This document shows positions 45,154 to 53,512 of a DNA stretch of 64,000 nt, in pieces. Made by a program: the position numbers and the translations under genes. Each line of letters opens with the position of its first letter. Position 1 is the stretch's first letter. Origin of the DNA: JAFDZV01 sp035549015 (GTDB lineage: Bacteria > Bacteroidota > Ignavibacteria > OLB7); the NCBI GenBank assembly GCA_035549015.1, contig DASZRW010000007.1, forward strand, positions 1 through 64,000, given 5' to 3'. Below the pieces are notes generated by a model. That model did no database searches and was not told the origin of the DNA. It worked only from the letters and a program-made list of their open reading frames with translations.

Positions 45154-45250
45154 GGAGGAGTGCGTAAAGTGAACGTTGAAGCACGTAACGGGAGTCCACA
45201 ACAAAAAAAGCGCAGACCCGACCATCGTCGCGCTGCGCTACTGGACTATG

Positions 45251-45325
45251 GGCGAGTGATGGGATTTGAACCCACGACCTTCTGAGCCACAATCAGACGC
45301 TCTAACCAACTGAGCTACACCCGCC
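45251..45325 (-). tRNA. tRNA-His (anticodon GTG)
   Basis: On the minus strand the sequence folds into a full cloverleaf. The acceptor is GCGGGTG with CACTCGC (one G-T), the D arm has GCTCAGTTGGTTAGAGC, the anticodon loop is TTGTGGC with anticodon GTG, and the T arm contains GGGTTCAAATCCC. A G at position -1 (45325) faces C73 (45251), the identity pair of tRNA-His. The CCA end is not encoded. A TAAGTTTG promoter box lies 18 nt upstream. Confidence 0.95.
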
Positions 45326-45343
45326 ATTTGGTGTGCAGGGAGA

Positions 45344-45351
45344 CAAACTTA
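45344..45351 (-). promoter_or_regulatory. Promoter of tRNA-His (TAnnTTTG with upstream TTG)
   Basis: TAAGTTTG on the minus strand, and ATTG 20 nt further upstream, match the Bacteroidota promoter layout TTG-N19-21-TAnnTTTG. This is the clearest two-element promoter in the window. Confidence 0.6.
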
Positions 45352-45417
45352 TTGTTTTCCGGAGGTCTGGGCAATCTCAGATTGTAAAATTATACGTGAT
45401 GGCATGGGCGCCGGGTA

Positions 45418-46431
45418 TCACGTCGTCACCGTCGCGATGTTGAAGTAGATGAGGAGCGTGGTCATGTCTGCTGCTGCGAGCGCAATGGGGCCGGCCGCCA
45501 CGTGCGGATCGCGCTTGAGAAGACGCAGGAGCATCGGCATCAGCAGGCCGATTGCAGCTGCGCACGTAACGCCCGCTGCGATCCCTCCCAGCAATGCCAC
45601 AACGACGCCGGCATGCCCGGTCCACAGCCAGGCGACGGCAGCCACCAGCGCTGCCGTTGCGCCGCCGAGAAGCAGGCCGGTTCCAACCTCGGCGCGGAGA
45701 CGTGAAACGAGTTCGGGGAGGCCCGGCCGGCGACCCTGAAGGAGGGTGAGCGAGATGCTCACCGATTGAATGCTGACGCTCTCGCTGAGCGCAAGAACGA
45801 TCGGAATGAAGAGCGCGAGCGCAACAGCGCGTTCCATGTCGGCGGCGAACAGTCCGGAGAGGAATGCCGCCCCCAGGCCTCCGGCAACGTTGCAGAGGAG
45901 CCACGGAAAGCGGCTCCTGAAGGCGCCGAACGCCGATGGACGCTCCGTTGCAGCCAGGTGGACGCCGATCAGCTGGAACAGATCGTCTGCACGACGGCTC
46001 TCCTCGATGGCGCCCAGTTCGCTGGTGTAGAGTTCCACATCCACAACACCGAGCAGCACGCCATCCGGGTCCACAACCGGAAGGGCAAGCAGGTGATGCC
46101 GGGCGAAGAGCCTGAATGCATCGGCAAGGGTCGCGGTCTGTGGAAGGGTGATTACATCGGCAACCAGGATCTCGCTCACGTGGGCGTCGGGCGGGCTGAG
46201 AAGCAGCCGCCGCGTGGGGACTACGCCGCACAGCTTCCCGTCATGGTCCGTGACGTAGAGATAGATGATGCGTCCGGATGGAGGATCGGCGCGGATGCCG
46301 GCCAGCGCCTGAGCTACGGTGTCGCCCGCACGAAGGCGTGCGATGCCGGTGCGCAGGTGGCCTGCGATGCCTTCGGTTGCGCGCGGTGTTGCGCCCGTGC
46401 GCGCTGTCTGTCCGGCTGGTTGCGATGCCAT
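45418..46431 (-). CDS. MgtE-like Mg2+ transporter lacking the N-terminal domain
   Basis: A 337-residue membrane protein. Residues about 20-150 form two CBS modules (RIIYLYVTDHDGKLCGVVP, LLALPVVDPDGVLLGVVDV). They are followed by five hydrophobic helices matching the MgtE transport domain: SESVSIQSVSISLTLLQG corresponds to the usual GNxGxQS segment, and DPHVAAGPIALAAADMTTLLIYF to the DPAxxSGPxxTTxTD segment including the pore aspartate. Typical MgtE has an extra N-terminal helical domain of about 130 residues, which is absent here; the protein begins with only about 20 polar residues. Mg2+ gating by the CBS pair is likely retained. It is one of three cation transporters in the window. Confidence 0.85.
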   Translation of the reverse strand: MASQPAGQTARTGATPRATEGIAGHLRTGIARLRAGDTVAQALAGIRADPPSGRIIYLYVTDHDGKLCGVVPTRRLLLSPPDAHVSEILVADVITLPQTATLADAFRLFARHHLLALPVVDPDGVLLGVVDVELYTSELGAIEESRRADDLFQLIGVHLAATERPSAFGAFRSRFPWLLCNVAGGLGAAFLSGLFAADMERAVALALFIPIVLALSESVSIQSVSISLTLLQGRRPGLPELVSRLRAEVGTGLLLGGATAALVAAVAWLWTGHAGVVVALLGGIAAGVTCAAAIGLLMPMLLRLLKRDPHVAAGPIALAAADMTTLLIYFNIATVTT

Positions 46432-46470
46432 GGCTCTCCCCCGGGGTGATTTGTGGGATCGAGCGGAAGG

Positions 46471-47481
46471 TTACGGATTCTTCTTCGATTTATCGGGGAG
46501 CCAGTGCGCGCCGAACGACGCCCGAAGGCCCACGAAGTATTGCTTCCAGTCAGCATCCGCAAGCACCGACGTGCGGGGAACGGATGCGAACACTTCGAAG
46601 CTCAACGCGATCGGCTGCACCTGCAGGTTCCATCCGATGGCGAACTCCCATGCAGTGCGGAGGCGATTCAATCCATCGAAGGTTCTCTTGTCGATCAACG
46701 TAGCGGTATCGCTGCCGTTGCCGTAGCGGATCTCGTCCTTTGCATTGGCGATCTGCGAGTACTGGGTTCCCTTGCTGGAGACGGCGTAGGCGGCGGATAT
46801 GCCGCCGTAGACGTAGTAGTACGATCCCAGCGCCATGGCTTCGTTGCTGATGAAGCCGCCGTAGACGGGAATCACCAAGCCGATGGAGCCGAGGAGGGAG
46901 TACTGCTTCAGATGGATCACACCGACTTCCTTGAACGGCTGCATGGCGCCGCCGATGGTGAGGAAGCTTCGGGATGTGTCGTTGGAGAAGAGCATCCCTT
47001 CGCTCACCTGAAGTCCCGATTGCAGCCGCACGACGGCCGGCATGGGAAGGTTGTAGAGGAATGTCAGCATGTACTCGGAGTAGTCCGTGGCCGGATAGCC
47101 ATCGTCTTCTTCATCCTGCGAGTTCGGCTTCAGGATCTTCCGCTCGTCGCTGCTGGTGAACGGATTGGCCTGGGTGAACGGTTCGGTTGTGGGGGCGAAC
47201 GCCCTGGAGCGGATGTTCGGCGCGACGTCGTATGCGTCGGCCAGGAAGAAGGTGCCGCCGTATTCGAGCGTGTAGCCGGTGTACGCCTGCGGGAACCACC
47301 CGGTGGAGACGTGGCCGAAGATGTCGTCATCCAGCTTGAAGCGATCCGGGTTGGCGCCGTAGTCGTCCCAGGTGCTGTCGGCTTCGTCCTGAGCCAGCGC
47401 GCCGGTGGGGCATGCGGCCAGTCCGGCGCATGCAAGCAGAAGCGTGAGAAGTATGCGTGTATATGTTCTGGCGTTCATCAT
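46471..47481 (-). CDS. Exported protein, probably outer-membrane-associated, unknown family
   Basis: A 336-residue protein with signal peptide MMNARTYTRILLTLLLACAGLAACPTGALAQ. The cysteine in LAAC might suggest a lipoprotein, but an Ala-Gln cleavage after GALAQ is more likely. The mature part is rich in aromatic alternating strands (MLTFLYNLPMPAVVRLQSGLQVSEGM, LGSIGLVIPVYGGFISNEAMALGSYYYVYGGISAAYA, WEFAIGWNLQVQPIALSFEVFASVPRTSV), and the YFVGLRASFGAHW end resembles a membrane beta-barrel. I do not recognise the family. Its ATG overlaps the stop codon of the upstream sorting-domain protein by ATGA, so both form one operon and probably act together at the cell surface. Confidence 0.7.
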   Translation of the reverse strand: MMNARTYTRILLTLLLACAGLAACPTGALAQDEADSTWDDYGANPDRFKLDDDIFGHVSTGWFPQAYTGYTLEYGGTFFLADAYDVAPNIRSRAFAPTTEPFTQANPFTSSDERKILKPNSQDEEDDGYPATDYSEYMLTFLYNLPMPAVVRLQSGLQVSEGMLFSNDTSRSFLTIGGAMQPFKEVGVIHLKQYSLLGSIGLVIPVYGGFISNEAMALGSYYYVYGGISAAYAVSSKGTQYSQIANAKDEIRYGNGSDTATLIDKRTFDGLNRLRTAWEFAIGWNLQVQPIALSFEVFASVPRTSVLADADWKQYFVGLRASFGAHWLPDKSKKNP

Positions 47482-48224
47482 CGTAGTATATGCATCACTT
47501 TGTCTGCCGAACCGGAGTTGGTGACCAGGCGGACAAGGTAGGCGCCGCTTGGGAGTGTGAGGGGGGGCGTGTAGATGTAGGTGTGCGGGCCGATCTGCTG
47601 ATCGCCCAGTTCAGCCACGTAGATCTCCTTCCCCAGGAGGTCGAAGAAGTGAAAGCTTATGTCGGAGCGCTTGTCGATCCGGTAGGCCCACGTGGTGGAG
47701 CCGTTGTAGGGAACGGGGTTCGGGTAGTTCTGTTCCAGGATTGCGAAGCGCACGTACGGGAGCGGCGGGCCGATGGATCGCGTTATCACCACGCCGGTGC
47801 CGGCAGGGAAGGAATCGCTTCCAACGGTGACGTTGCGAAGGGTGATCACGCAGACGGAATCGGACCCGGCAAGCGCCTCTCCTTCGAGGGAGACGAGGGT
47901 GTCCCCGGCGGTGCCGGCTGCGCCCCGATCGATGGTGAGGCCGATCTGATAGATGGAATCCTTCACCTGCTTCATCTCCACGTTCACGATGGAATCGCCT
48001 GCGGGCGCGATGAAGCGAATGGGAAAGAATACGGTGGGATTGGAGAGCTGCATGGTTGCCGCAACGGAGACGAGCCCGGGGCGCGGAAGTGTGGGGGCAT
48101 GCACAACCACGCGCACCTGTTTACCCACGAGCCCGAACGCCGTATCGATTGCGAACTGCGCCCGTGCCCGGCCCGCTATCGCGAACAGAAGAAGGAGCGC
48201 AAGGCAGAATGAGGAACGAGTCAT
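47478..48224 (-). CDS. Secreted protein with type-IX-style C-terminal sorting domain
   Basis: A 248-residue protein starting with the signal peptide MTRSSFCLALLLLFAIAGRARAQ. The middle (residues 24-165) looks like a cohesin-like or immunoglobulin-like beta domain (VRVVVHAPTLPRPGLVSVAATMQLS). The last 80 residues (EQNYPNPVPYNGSTTWAYRI, FFDLLGKEIYVAELG, LPSGAYLVRLVT, ending KVMHILR) are a sorting domain typical of cargo of type IX secretion, predicting surface attachment or release. It is translationally coupled (ATGA) to the downstream exported-protein gene. Confidence 0.85.
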   Translation of the reverse strand: MTRSSFCLALLLLFAIAGRARAQFAIDTAFGLVGKQVRVVVHAPTLPRPGLVSVAATMQLSNPTVFFPIRFIAPAGDSIVNVEMKQVKDSIYQIGLTIDRGAAGTAGDTLVSLEGEALAGSDSVCVITLRNVTVGSDSFPAGTGVVITRSIGPPLPYVRFAILEQNYPNPVPYNGSTTWAYRIDKRSDISFHFFDLLGKEIYVAELGDQQIGPHTYIYTPPLTLPSGAYLVRLVTNSGSADKVMHILR

Positions 48225-48307
48225 CGATGAGTGCCGGTTGTTCGTCGGTAGAATGTTGACATCGTATTGCGATGATGGGCTCGCGCATGTTTGCGAGGCC
48301 CGGTGAT

Positions 48308-49840
48308 CTATTTGCCGCGCGAAACGATAACGAATTCGGTCCGGCGATTCTTCTGGCGGTTCTCCTCGGAATCGTTCGGAACAAGCGGGCGGGTCTTGCC
48401 GAAGCCTTTCACGGATAAACGACCCGCGTCGATCCCCATCGCAACAATCGCGTTGGCAACGGCCTGGGCGCGATCCTGCGAGAGCTTCATGTTGTAGTCG
48501 TCACCGCCGCGATCGTCCGTGTGCCCCCTGATCTCCAGCTTGATGTCCGGATTGGAACGCATGGCATCGGCCACTTCGCGGATGCGCGGCATCGATCCGC
48601 TGCTGATGCTTGCCTTGTCGTAGTCGAACTCGATGCCCACGAGCGCAATGGAACCGACGGGATCGTACGGCATGAAGAGCGAGCGATCGTAGAGTCCGCT
48701 GGCGGCGAGCCTGCATCCGACTTCCGCGAGCGTGAGGGAGGCCGTTGCGGTGTGAATGCCCTTGCAGAGCGGCGGATGATAGGTGATGCGATAGTAGTTG
48801 CTCAGCCCGCGATAGATGTCCGCGAAGACGTAGGGGAATTCCTTGTTGGAGTAGATGCGATACATGCGGCCTCCGGTGTAGACCGCCATGTTGCGCATTA
48901 CTTCCTCGTTGGCTTCGCCGTAGGCCACGGTGTAGAGCGTCACTTTCTTTTCGCGAGCGATGCGATGCACGGCATCCACGGCCGCATGGGAGTTGCCGTC
49001 CATGCCGTCGGTGAAGAGGATCACGGCGCGGCGGTGCGTTGGGGGAGCCTTGGCCACTTCGTTGATGCCGACGATGGCCGCATCGTAGAGGGCCGTTCCG
49101 CCGCCGCCGGGCGGCTCGAGGTTCTCGATCTGGAACTCGTGCCTGAAGCGCGAGGAGTCACCGGTAAGAGGTACATCCACTTCGCATGCGCTTCCAAACT
49201 TCACGGCGGTGATCTGATCCCCCTGCTTGATGATCCGGAGCGTACGGCTCACGGCGGTGCGAAGGCGGCGTACCTTTTCATCTCCCATTGAGCCTGATTG
49301 ATCCAGCACGAAGGCGATGGCATAGGGCTCGCGACGGTCCTCGCGCACTTCGGTGACGGAGAAGCTGTCGATGGTGGTACGTTCGCCGGAGCAGGAGTCC
49401 ACGAGGGTGCTCCAGTCATCTCTCCATGTGCCGGGGCCGTTGAAGTAGGGAGGAGCGAGGCCCATGACGAATCGTCCGGATGTATCGTAGACGAACGCCC
49501 GCAGCTCCACCTGATCGGGATAGCGGCTGTCGTCCACGGCGCGGATGTCCATCAGAAGAGGGCCACTCGCCGCGCCGGTTTCTGCTCCGGATGTCCGTGA
49601 ATCGATTGTGCTGCCGCCGTGCGGGTTACCTGCGGAGTCGCGCGAGGGCGTGGCGGGCCTGGCGCCGCTCTTCAGGGCCTTCACCATCTGATCGTAGGGG
49701 ATGGTGGAGGTCATGTAGACCGGCTTGTAGTCCTTGGGAGGAGTAACTTCGCGCGCGATGTTGATAACATGCTGGGGGCAGCCGGCGAGACCGACGGCCA
49801 GGAGCAGGATGGAAGCTGCGGCAATGAGACGCTGGGCCAC
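48308..49840 (-). CDS. VWA-OmpA fusion lipoprotein
   Basis: A 510-residue lipoprotein: the signal peptide ends in the lipobox LAGC (cysteine near 21). After a linker with PPKDYKPVYMTS and a beta-rich domain (YPDQVELRAFVYDTSGRFVMGLAPPYF) comes a von Willebrand A domain at about 155-350 with the metal site DQSGSMGDEK and LFTDGMDGNSHA. The C-terminal OmpA domain (about 400-510) contains IEFDYDKASIS, GHTDDRGGDDYNMKLSQDRAQAV, GKTRP and NRRTEFVIV, which bind peptidoglycan. It is probably anchored in the outer membrane. A paralogue with the same domain order is at 58217-59635. Confidence 0.9.
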   Translation of the reverse strand: MAQRLIAAASILLLAVGLAGCPQHVINIAREVTPPKDYKPVYMTSTIPYDQMVKALKSGARPATPSRDSAGNPHGGSTIDSRTSGAETGAASGPLLMDIRAVDDSRYPDQVELRAFVYDTSGRFVMGLAPPYFNGPGTWRDDWSTLVDSCSGERTTIDSFSVTEVREDRREPYAIAFVLDQSGSMGDEKVRRLRTAVSRTLRIIKQGDQITAVKFGSACEVDVPLTGDSSRFRHEFQIENLEPPGGGGTALYDAAIVGINEVAKAPPTHRRAVILFTDGMDGNSHAAVDAVHRIAREKKVTLYTVAYGEANEEVMRNMAVYTGGRMYRIYSNKEFPYVFADIYRGLSNYYRITYHPPLCKGIHTATASLTLAEVGCRLAASGLYDRSLFMPYDPVGSIALVGIEFDYDKASISSGSMPRIREVADAMRSNPDIKLEIRGHTDDRGGDDYNMKLSQDRAQAVANAIVAMGIDAGRLSVKGFGKTRPLVPNDSEENRQKNRRTEFVIVSRGK

Positions 49841-50160
49841 GGAGTTTCTCCCCGAAGTAATCGGTAGACGGATACGTTACGAATGAGCTATGGATTCTGC
49901 GCGTGGGAGCAGGTTTAACGCAGAAGGTATGGCCAGGCCAGCTTCAACGTAGCGGAAGATAATGAGTTGCGGACGCGCCGCACATCACTCTGTGACAGGA
50001 GTTTCCCGATGCGCACATCGGAGAACGTGCGAAGTCGGCGGTGAGTATATTGTAATATACGAATGGGTATCGTAGGTTTGGGGCATGGATCGGGGTGGGA
50101 GCCTGTTATCCATACCATTCATCCGTTGGGAACCACGTCGGCAGGGGATACCTTTCAATA
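49841..50160. other. Divergent region between the VWA-OmpA lipoprotein and fic genes
   Basis: About 320 bases. It holds a perfect operator-like palindrome at 50045-50060 and an AGGGGAT ribosome site before the fic ATG. No gene is seen. Confidence 0.5.
50045..50060. promoter_or_regulatory. Operator-like perfect palindrome upstream of fic
   Basis: GTATATT and AATATAC form a perfect inverted repeat around GT, an AT-rich 16-mer in GC-rich surroundings, 100 nt before the fic ATG. Its symmetry is typical of a dimeric repressor site. Confidence 0.5.
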
Positions 50161-51549
50161 ATGGGAAGCAAACGTGTCATAGAGCGGGTCGACGCACTGA
50201 GGGCCGAGATCGACAGCCTTCGTCCGCTGGAGTCCGAGCTGGAAGGGCGGATCCTCCAGAAGTTCCGCCTGGACTGGAACTACCACTCGAGCAATATCGA
50301 GGGGAACAGCCTCACGTTCGGCGAGACGAAGACGTTCCTTCTGCATGGGCTGACCGCACAGGGGAAGCCGCTGCGCGACCATCTCGAGATTCGCGGGCAT
50401 AACGAAGCGATCGATGCGCTTGGCGATATCGTTGCAGGCGAACGGGAGCTGACGGAGCATGTCATCAAGTCGCTGCATCAGATCATTCTTGGCGAAACCT
50501 ATACGATACCTGCCCGGACGCCGGACGGCGTTTCAACGGAACGGTTGGTAACACCCGGACGCTACAAGCTGGAGCCGAACCATGTTCGAACGGTGACGGG
50601 GGAGATGTTCTATTTCGCTCCGCCGGAGAAGACGCCCGAGGAGATGGAGGCGCTGCTGACATGGTACAGGGGCGCCGAGGCTGCGGGTATGATGCATCCG
50701 GTGGCGATCGGTGCGCGCCTGCATTACGGCTTTATCCGGATTCATCCGTTCGACGACGGCAACGGCCGGATGGCTCGCATCCTGATGAATCTGGTTCTGA
50801 TGAAACATGGGTACCCGCCGGCGATTGTTCGCACGGAGGAGAAGGAGGAGTACTATCGCGCGCTTCGCCAGGCCGACGGCGGAAATGTGGAGGCGTTTAT
50901 CGCATATGTGGGGCGGCAGTTGTGGAGGTCGTGCGATCTGTACCTGCGTGCCGTCCGCGGAGACGAAGTAGAGGATGAGGCCGATATCGACAGGAAGATC
51001 GCGCTCTTCAAGGCAAGGGCGGTTCGCGAGCCGGAGTTCGTGTTCGGTATGCATTGGACGCCGGCCACCAGCGACGCCTTCTACGACTCGATTCTCTTCC
51101 CGATCATCGAGTATGTGTTTGCGAAGCTTTCGAAGTTCGATGATCTCTTCGCACTGAGGCAGGATGATGCAATCATCACGGTAGGCATGGAGGAGATCGC
51201 GCTCGGAGAGATACCGTTGCCGGGAGAGGGCGCGTTGAGCATGCTGTATGCCAGGTGCGACGCCGAGCAGGAATATTCCGGCTCGGAAAGCGTGGCAGGC
51301 GCGATCACGGCAGCCGTGTGCTGGCGCGGGTACCGATATTCCGGGGTAGGCACGTTCGATATCGGTGCCGGGCTTCGTTTTGCACTGGGCGATGACGGGT
51401 TCGAACTGTATACATATCCATCCAGCATTCTTCTGTTGGAGAAACGATACGCCTCTGCTCTGCTTGCCGATGATTTACGCAGGGTCGCAAGCCGCTGCGT
51501 GGATGATGTGATCGCGGCGATCACGCTGCACATTGAAAGCGATGGATAG
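50161..51549 (+). CDS. Fic family protein with N-terminal inhibitory motif
   Basis: A 462-residue Fic-domain protein, expected to transfer AMP from ATP to a hydroxyl group of a target protein. The N-terminal inhibitory helix SSNIEGN (residues 43-49) marks a self-inhibited class II enzyme, with E47 blocking the ATP gamma-phosphate site. The catalytic loop is HPFDDGNGR at 195-203, complete with H195 and R203. The C-terminal 200 residues form an additional, less conserved domain. The ATG at 50161 follows an AGGGGAT sequence; an upstream in-frame ATG at 50095 is less likely. No separate antitoxin gene flanks it. A palindrome 100 nt upstream may regulate it. It shares a bidirectional terminator with lysS. 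Confidence 0.92.
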   Translation: MGSKRVIERVDALRAEIDSLRPLESELEGRILQKFRLDWNYHSSNIEGNSLTFGETKTFLLHGLTAQGKPLRDHLEIRGHNEAIDALGDIVAGERELTEHVIKSLHQIILGETYTIPARTPDGVSTERLVTPGRYKLEPNHVRTVTGEMFYFAPPEKTPEEMEALLTWYRGAEAAGMMHPVAIGARLHYGFIRIHPFDDGNGRMARILMNLVLMKHGYPPAIVRTEEKEEYYRALRQADGGNVEAFIAYVGRQLWRSCDLYLRAVRGDEVEDEADIDRKIALFKARAVREPEFVFGMHWTPATSDAFYDSILFPIIEYVFAKLSKFDDLFALRQDDAIITVGMEEIALGEIPLPGEGALSMLYARCDAEQEYSGSESVAGAITAAVCWRGYRYSGVGTFDIGAGLRFALGDDGFELYTYPSSILLLEKRYASALLADDLRRVASRCVDDVIAAITLHIESDG

Positions 51550-51603
51550 GCGGAACGCAGGCGTGAGGCTGTGTTGCTCCTGTGGGATCAGGCAACTGCA
51601 TTG

Positions 51604-51640
51604 AACGGCAAAGGCCGGCATTGTGCCGGCCTTTGCCGTT
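51604..51640. terminator. Bidirectional terminator between fic and lysS
   Basis: A 17-bp perfect inverted repeat (AACGGCAAAGGCCGGCA and its complement) around a TTG loop, lying between two convergent genes. The ends give short A/T runs on both strands. Confidence 0.85.
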
Positions 51641-51668
51641 CGGAGTATTCAATGGCGAAGCGGGTGGG

Positions 51669-53216
51669 CTAGGCCTGCTCCCCCTCTTCCTCGTGCGCGG
51701 CAGCATGGGCGCGGCGCTCGTCAGGGCGCATCATCGGGAAGAAGATGACGTCGCGAATGGAGTCCTGGCCGGTGAGAAGCATGGTGAGACGGTCGATGCC
51801 GAGCCCCATGCCCGTACATGGAGGCATGCCAACTTCGAGCGCGTGCAGAAAATCCTCGTCGATCAGCATGGCTTCATCATCGCCAGCCTCGCGAAGCCGG
51901 GCCTGCTCCTGAAAGCGGCGGCGCTGATCGCGCGGATCGTTCAGTTCGCTGAAGGCCGGCGCCATCTCCTGCCCCTTGATGATGAGCTCCCATGCCTCGA
52001 CCAGTCCCGGCTTCGTGCGATGACGCTTTGCAAGCGGCACCATCTCCTCGGGATAGTCCATGACGAAGGTGGGCTGGATCAGGTTGGGCTGAACGCAGGT
52101 GCTGAAGAGCTCGTCGATCACCCTGGCCACACCCATGGTGGCGTCCGTGTGGATGCCCTTCTCGCGCGCCAGGGCGCGCAGCGCCTCCAGATCCATTCCC
52201 TCGATGTCGCGGCCGGCGTGCTCGCCGATCAACTGATGCATCGTGGCGCGGCGGTACGGCGGGGTAAAGTCGATCGCGACACCGTCACCCGCTGTCACCA
52301 GCAACGAGCCGTTCACCGCCAACACGGTCTCCGCCAGCATCTGCTCCACGAGCTCCGCCATCCAGTTGTAGTCGTTGTAGGCAACGTAGAGTTCGAGCAT
52401 GGTGAACTCGGGGTTGTGGGTACGATCCATCCCTTCGTTGCGGAAGTTCTTGCCGAGCTCGTAGACGCCGTTGAAGCCGCCAACCATCAGGCGCTTCAGG
52501 TTCAACTCCAGCGAGATGCGGAGGAAGAGCGGAATGTTGAGGGCGTTCAGATGGGTTGCGAACGGCCGAGCGGCCGCGCCTCCATACATGGAGTGGAGCA
52601 CCGGAGTCTCCACTTCCAGGTAGCCGCGCTCGTCCAGGAAGCGGCGAATGGCCGAGATGATGCGCGCGCGCTTGCGGAAGGTCTCGCGGATCTCGGGATT
52701 GACGGCGAGATCGATGTAGCGCTGGCGATAGCGGAGTTCCTTGTCCGTGAACTGATCGTGAAGTACCTGGTTTCCCTCCGCATCGGTTTCCATCTTCGGC
52801 ACCGGAAGCGTGGTAAGGCACTTGGTGAGAAGCATCATGGACTTCGCGTGCAGTGTCACCTCGCCGGTTCGCGTGCGAAACATGAAGCCGGTTACGCCGA
52901 TGATATCGCCGATGTCGTACAGGCGAAGGTGCTCGTAGTTTTCGAGATCATCCCGCTTCATATAAACCTGCAGGCGGGAGACGTCATCCTGGAGATGGAT
53001 GAAGCTCGCCTTTCCCATTTTGCGGATCGCGACGATGCGTCCGGCGATACCGATGGTCTGCTCGGGTGCGTCGTCCACAAAACCATCCCGGGCTTCGGTC
53101 GTGGTATGGGTGCGGTTGAAGGAATAGGGGTATGCAACCACCCCTTCGCCCTCGAGATGCTCCAGCTCCTCGAATCGGCGCGCTATCTGATCGTTGTCGA
53201 AAACTTGCATTGTCAT
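51669..53216 (-). CDS. lysS: Lysyl-tRNA synthetase, class II
   Basis: A 515-residue class II synthetase charging tRNA-Lys. The N-terminal OB-fold contains GIAGRIVAIRKMGKASFIHLQDD, and the catalytic domain has motif 1 (FLDERGYLEVETPVLHSMYGGAAARPF), motif 2 (KNFRNEGMDRTHNPEFTMLE) and motif 3 (GMGLGIDRLTMLLTGQDSIRDVIFFPMMR). The C-terminal tail after motif 3 is a little longer than usual and acidic/Ala-rich (AHAAAHEEEGEQA). Two ATGs, at 53216 and 53210, are both possible starts, without a clear Shine-Dalgarno sequence. Confidence 0.97.
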   Translation of the reverse strand: MTMQVFDNDQIARRFEELEHLEGEGVVAYPYSFNRTHTTTEARDGFVDDAPEQTIGIAGRIVAIRKMGKASFIHLQDDVSRLQVYMKRDDLENYEHLRLYDIGDIIGVTGFMFRTRTGEVTLHAKSMMLLTKCLTTLPVPKMETDAEGNQVLHDQFTDKELRYRQRYIDLAVNPEIRETFRKRARIISAIRRFLDERGYLEVETPVLHSMYGGAAARPFATHLNALNIPLFLRISLELNLKRLMVGGFNGVYELGKNFRNEGMDRTHNPEFTMLELYVAYNDYNWMAELVEQMLAETVLAVNGSLLVTAGDGVAIDFTPPYRRATMHQLIGEHAGRDIEGMDLEALRALAREKGIHTDATMGVARVIDELFSTCVQPNLIQPTFVMDYPEEMVPLAKRHRTKPGLVEAWELIIKGQEMAPAFSELNDPRDQRRRFQEQARLREAGDDEAMLIDEDFLHALEVGMPPCTGMGLGIDRLTMLLTGQDSIRDVIFFPMMRPDERRAHAAAHEEEGEQA

Positions 53217-53512
53217 GAACGGGATAGTAGGCTAACGTTGCGCAGGAATGGCTCGTTGATACGGATGTATGATCGGACTCCGAGGCAATGTGCACGGGCT
53301 GATTCCCTCCGGTATCGGCACATACGCGGGGCACAAATGTACGCATTGACCGGAAGTACATGGTAGTTTTTCCGGTGCACGTTTATCTTGTCGCCGATCG
53401 TGGTGATGGGGAACGATGAAGCCGCCATCCCACGTGCCGTGAGTATCTTCCATCGAAAAACAACTCTCCCGTACAGCACAATCGTACGACATCATAACGG
53501 AGCACTATCGTC

